From the NCBI GenBank assembly GCA_023391955.1, contig JAEWAA010000346.1, positions 1 through 9,855 on the forward strand: 9,855 bases of DNA, in the 5' to 3' direction. Below the pieces are notes generated by a model. The model was not told the origin of the DNA. It ran no database searches and saw only the letters and a program-made list of their open reading frames with translations. The translations under genes and the position numbers were made by a program. Below, one piece after another: positions 7,806-9,855 of the stretch (its first letter is position 1; the number at the start of each line of letters is the position of its first letter). The DNA comes from Bacillota bacterium. GTDB taxonomy: Bacteria > Bacillota > Bacilli > Paenibacillales > NBRC-103111.

Positions 7806-7823
7806 GATGTTTACTCCAATCTT

Positions 7824-9122
7824 TTAAAGGATAAATCCGTAAAGAATGACGGCCACGATGGTCATGGTCAAACCGACCATGCTTTCGTACATAACCACCT
7901 TCATTCTGTCCTTCATGCTCATGCCCATTGCATTACGGGTAACATGGAAGTAGGTTCCATGGGGCAGATGGTCGATGACGGTTGCGCCGGCATGGGTCAT
8001 TACCGCTGCGGACAACGGGGCAACGCCGGTGTTCAGAATGGCATTGGAGAAGGAGCCGGTGGCCAGAATAACGCCGGTGGACGTGGAAGCTGTGGCCGCT
8101 GCCATCAGAATACCTGCAATGGGAGCCAGGAAGGTGCCCGAAAGCCCGGAGGCTTCTACCAGAGACACAACCTGTGAGGGCAGGCTGGAGGCCGTAATCA
8201 ATCCGCCGATGGCGCCTGCGCCGATAATGATCAGAATGGTGGGAGTCATCCGGTTAAGACCGGAGCTGCAATACTCCAGAATCTTCTTGCGTTTGCCCAA
8301 TGCCAACGAACCCACAATCCCCGCAAAAGGCAGGATATACAGGGAATCGATCTTTAGTTTTGCCAGCGCATCCAGACCCAGCATGGAGCCGACAGGGCTG
8401 ATCATCAGAAGCACAATAGCGATTGCCGGCGTAACCAGCGCTTTTGCCAAAGACGGCAGATTGGTGGTGCTGACCTTTTCCAGCTCGGCCGCTTCCTCAT
8501 CGGTTACCTTGGTGCCTTTATACTTAATCATGGAAGCAATGATAACCGCTACGATCACGCCGCAGATGGCCGGAATCAATCCGCCCAGCATCACCTGGTT
8601 CACATCAAGCTTGTAGCCGCCCGCCGCCGCAATAGTATTGGGGTTCGGAGAAATAATGTTGCCCGCCTTGCCGCCGCCGGACAAAGCTACCAACAGGGCC
8701 ACCTTGGAGTAGCCCATCTTGTTGCCTACCGACAAGGCAATAGGAGCCACAATCAGCACAGCAACAGGAATAAACACGCCTACAGCAGTAATAATCATCG
8801 TAGCCAGGGCCAGCGAGAGCATAGCCTTGGTGCCGCCCAGCTTGTCTACAATGGTCTTCGCAATGGCTTCGGCCGCCCCCGATTCCATCATAACCCCTGC
8901 GAAAACACCGGCGGCGATAATGCGGACAACCGTCCCCATTACGCTTTGTGTACCGGAGATCACGATGCTGACCGCTTGGGCAAAATCGGCTCCGCCGATA
9001 AAAGCGCCTACAATCGCACCCAGAATCAGTGAATACGTGGGAGCCAGTTTGAAAAGAATTAAAAGGATGGCCAGCAGGAGTCCGATCAAAGCCCCGACCC
9101 AGCTAATAACCAATGGTGTCAT
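7824..9122 (-). CDS. GntP-family permease, probable glycerate (or gluconate-type) importer
   Basis: A 432-residue, very hydrophobic inner-membrane protein of the gluconate:proton symporter (GntP) family. Multiple membrane helices span the whole length, broken by a charged loop at about 199-219 (YKGTKVTDEEAAELEK). Recognisable segments are the GGGKAGNIISPNPNTIAAAG re-entrant-type motif (149-168), TASTSTGVILATG (344-356) and HAGATVIDHLPHGTYFH (377-393). The start is fixed by AAGGAGG, separated from the ATG at 9122-9120 by six bases. The next gene, 18 bases downstream, is glycerate kinase and the convergent gene is cdaR. This context argues that the substrate is glycerate or a sugar acid yielding it, rather than gluconate; no gluconate kinase is present in the window. 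Specificity remains inferred. Confidence 0.92.
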   Translation of the reverse strand: MTPLVISWVGALIGLLLAILLILFKLAPTYSLILGAIVGAFIGGADFAQAVSIVISGTQSVMGTVVRIIAAGVFAGVMMESGAAEAIAKTIVDKLGGTKAMLSLALATMIITAVGVFIPVAVLIVAPIALSVGNKMGYSKVALLVALSGGGKAGNIISPNPNTIAAAGGYKLDVNQVMLGGLIPAICGVIVAVIIASMIKYKGTKVTDEEAAELEKVSTTNLPSLAKALVTPAIAIVLLMISPVGSMLGLDALAKLKIDSLYILPFAGIVGSLALGKRKKILEYCSSGLNRMTPTILIIIGAGAIGGLITASSLPSQVVSLVEASGLSGTFLAPIAGILMAAATASTSTGVILATGSFSNAILNTGVAPLSAAVMTHAGATVIDHLPHGTYFHVTRNAMGMSMKDRMKVVMYESMVGLTMTIVAVILYGFIL

Positions 9123-9219
9123 GTCAAATCCTCCTTGTTTGTCGTGTAATCAGCATTTTCCTACTATTCCTGGAGTCTCATAATTGATCCGCTTATTATC
9201 TCTTGTGGGTGCCCCCTTT

Positions 9220-9240
9220 ATTCAAAGCGTCTTTCTGAAT
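9220..9240. repeat. Imperfect inverted repeat in the permease leader
   Basis: ATTCAAAG (9220-9227) and CTTTCTGAAT (9231-9240) form an inverted repeat with a three-base loop and a two-base bulge. It lies immediately downstream of the predicted transcription start of the permease operon and partly overlaps the cre-like site. It could be a leader hairpin or a regulator-binding site. Confidence 0.35.
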
Positions 9241-9249
9241 ACGTTTTCA
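9236..9249. promoter_or_regulatory. cre-like site (CcpA catabolite repression) at the permease promoter
   Basis: TGAATACGTTTTCA matches the Bacillus cre consensus TGWAANCGNTNWCA at all but one position. It abuts and by one base overlaps the -10 box at 9249-9254, and covers the expected start point, where CcpA binding would block transcription. This fits an operon for a secondary carbon source. Confidence 0.6.
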
Positions 9250-9277
9250 TTATAAAAAGATCATCAACTTTAAACAA
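9249..9277 (-). promoter_or_regulatory. Predicted promoter of the permease/glycerate kinase operon
   Basis: On the minus strand TTGTTT (9277-9272) and a perfect TATAAT (9254-9249) are 17 bases apart. Transcription would start near 9242, giving a leader of about 120 bases before the permease ATG. The -35 hexamer lies in the loop of the inverted repeat at 9259-9286 and the spacer contains one of its arms. The weak -35 with a consensus -10 suits an activator-dependent promoter, with CdaR the obvious candidate. Confidence 0.55.
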
Positions 9278-9286
9278 TTGATGATC
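9254..9286 (-). terminator. Intrinsic terminator of the right-edge genes, interleaved with the permease promoter
   Basis: Read on the minus strand, GATCATCAA and TTGATGATC form a perfect 9-bp stem around a 10-base loop, followed by five T residues (complement of 9254-9258). It begins 25 bases after the stop codon of the small membrane protein gene, so a terminator role is natural. The stem is AT-rich and so of moderate strength. The plus strand has no T-run after it. The same perfect inverted repeat could also serve as an operator, because it covers the -35 and spacer of the permease promoter. Confidence 0.6.
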
Positions 9287-9311
9287 CACTGAATATTATT
9301 GTGCAAATGCA

Positions 9312-9767
9312 CTATTCCTCTCCTGCTACACTGCCCACGGATAAGGCTCCATGCTGCCACAATACGGTACGGAGCCGGCTTGTGTCCTCCGGCCTGCAGC
9401 GGATGATGACCATTGCTTCCGGATGACGGCCCGGGGTCATTCTCCGCCAGAGCCGGTAATGGAAAAGCGCACAGAGTCCAAACCCCAGGAGGAAACCGGA
9501 TATGGCCGTTATTAACCCCCAGATCAAGGGGCCCCACTCCCGCACAAACCCCTGGCTGATACCCACTACCGCACTGGCTGTCCCCAGCGCCATTCCCGTT
9601 TCGAAGGAGGTTTGGACCCAATCGGACTTCCAGCCTGCGCCATCTCCTTCAGGTCCGGTGTGTAAGGGAACCACCATGATGCCGCGCCGCTCCACCCCGT
9701 CTTTCTCCAGGACCAGGAGCGCTTCCTCCAGTTCCAGAGACAGGTGAAAGGCTGCCATAATCAGCAA
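9312..9767 (-). CDS. Small two-helix membrane protein of unknown function
   Basis: A 151-residue protein I do not recognise with certainty. The N-terminal part (about 1-35) alternates helix and strand (LELEEALLVLEKDGV then GIMVVPL). Two adjoining hydrophobic segments follow at about 58-76 and 79-101, rich in glycine (WGPLIWGLITAISGFLLGFG). A basic stretch (HYRLWRRM) then leads to a short soluble tail with a strand-helix-strand look (AMVIIRCRPEDTSRLRTVLW). The N- and C-terminal soluble parts could together form a small ferredoxin-like fold on the cytoplasmic side; this is inference. The start is taken as TTG (9767-9765) because GGGGGGAG lies six bases upstream. The in-frame ATG at 9758-9756 would place that site 15 bases away. 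The gene follows a partial gene after a 20-base gap, suggesting an operon, and ends before the hairpin at 9254-9286. Confidence 0.72.
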   Translation of the reverse strand: MLIMAAFHLSLELEEALLVLEKDGVERRGIMVVPLHTGPEGDGAGWKSDWVQTSFETGMALGTASAVVGISQGFVREWGPLIWGLITAISGFLLGFGLCALFHYRLWRRMTPGRHPEAMVIIRCRPEDTSRLRTVLWQHGALSVGSVAGEE

Positions 9768-9787
9768 TTGCCACTCCCCCCTCGTCT

Positions 9788-9855
9788 TCAGCGAAGCAGG
9801 ATCCGGATATCCGTATCCCCGTACCGCTCCTGCAAGTATTGGCGCTGCTCTATAC
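9788..9855 (-). CDS. C-terminal end of an unidentified upstream gene (partial)
   Basis: Reading the minus strand from base 9853 gives 21 codons ending YLQERYGDTDIRILLR before a TGA at 9790-9788. The composition and the placement of the stop just before the ribosome site of the next gene suggest a true gene end. An alternative minus-strand frame is also open here because the stretch is short. The product cannot be identified from this tail. Confidence 0.5.
   Translation of the reverse strand, partial: IEQRQYLQERYGDTDIRILLR

Noticed and set aside
8719..9183. 154-codon plus-strand frame antisense to the permease start
   Set aside because: It is Thr/Ala/Ile-rich, the mirror of hydrophobic membrane codons, and has no support of its own.
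9222..9235. A second cre-like sequence (TCAAAGCGTCTTTC)
   Set aside because: It departs from the cre consensus at several fixed positions, unlike the neighbouring match at 9236-9249.
9250..9621. Second minus-strand frame overlapping the small membrane protein gene
   Set aside because: It runs through the terminator hairpin and lacks a good ribosome site; the 9312-9767 frame has a coherent hydrophobic pattern and a strong ribosome site.

Overview
The window looks like chromosomal DNA from a fairly GC-rich Bacillota, most likely a Paenibacillus-type member of the Bacillales. This is inferred from strong GGAGG-type ribosome sites, an LtaS-family polyglycerol-phosphate synthase, a CdaR/PucR-type sugar-diacid regulator, a cre-like catabolite-repression site and compact intergenic regions. 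No rRNA, tRNA, CRISPR array, insertion sequence or phage gene was recognised, and no intergenic stretch exceeds about 215 bases.

Left part (1-5523): a MoxR-family AAA+ ATPase on the minus strand runs off the left edge. It is divergent from a large membrane histidine kinase (851-3229) with eight predicted membrane helices, a PAS domain, a complete HisKA/HATPase core and a degenerate receiver-like tail. No partner response regulator is visible. An LTA-synthase-family enzyme (3346-5523) follows on the same strand; it has five predicted membrane helices, all the expected catalytic residues and an extra C-terminal beta-type domain. Together these look like envelope-related functions, but nothing in the sequence proves that they work together.

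Middle and right part (5563-9122): a small glycerate-utilisation locus. A CdaR-type regulator on the plus strand converges on a minus-strand operon of a GntP-family permease and a glycerate 2-kinase, 18 bases apart. A bidirectional intrinsic terminator separates the two units. The likely logic is that the permease imports glycerate (or a related sugar acid), the kinase makes phosphoglycerate for lower glycolysis, CdaR senses the substrate, and CcpA represses at a cre-like site overlapping the operon's start point.

Right edge (9259-9855): two minus-strand genes, one for a small two-helix membrane protein of unknown function and one of which only the last 21 codons are present. Their transcript appears to end in a hairpin that is physically interleaved with the permease promoter. 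This compact terminator/promoter/cre module is the most interesting regulatory structure seen. I found no clear evidence of a wholly undescribed multigene system; the genes are mostly recognisable families.
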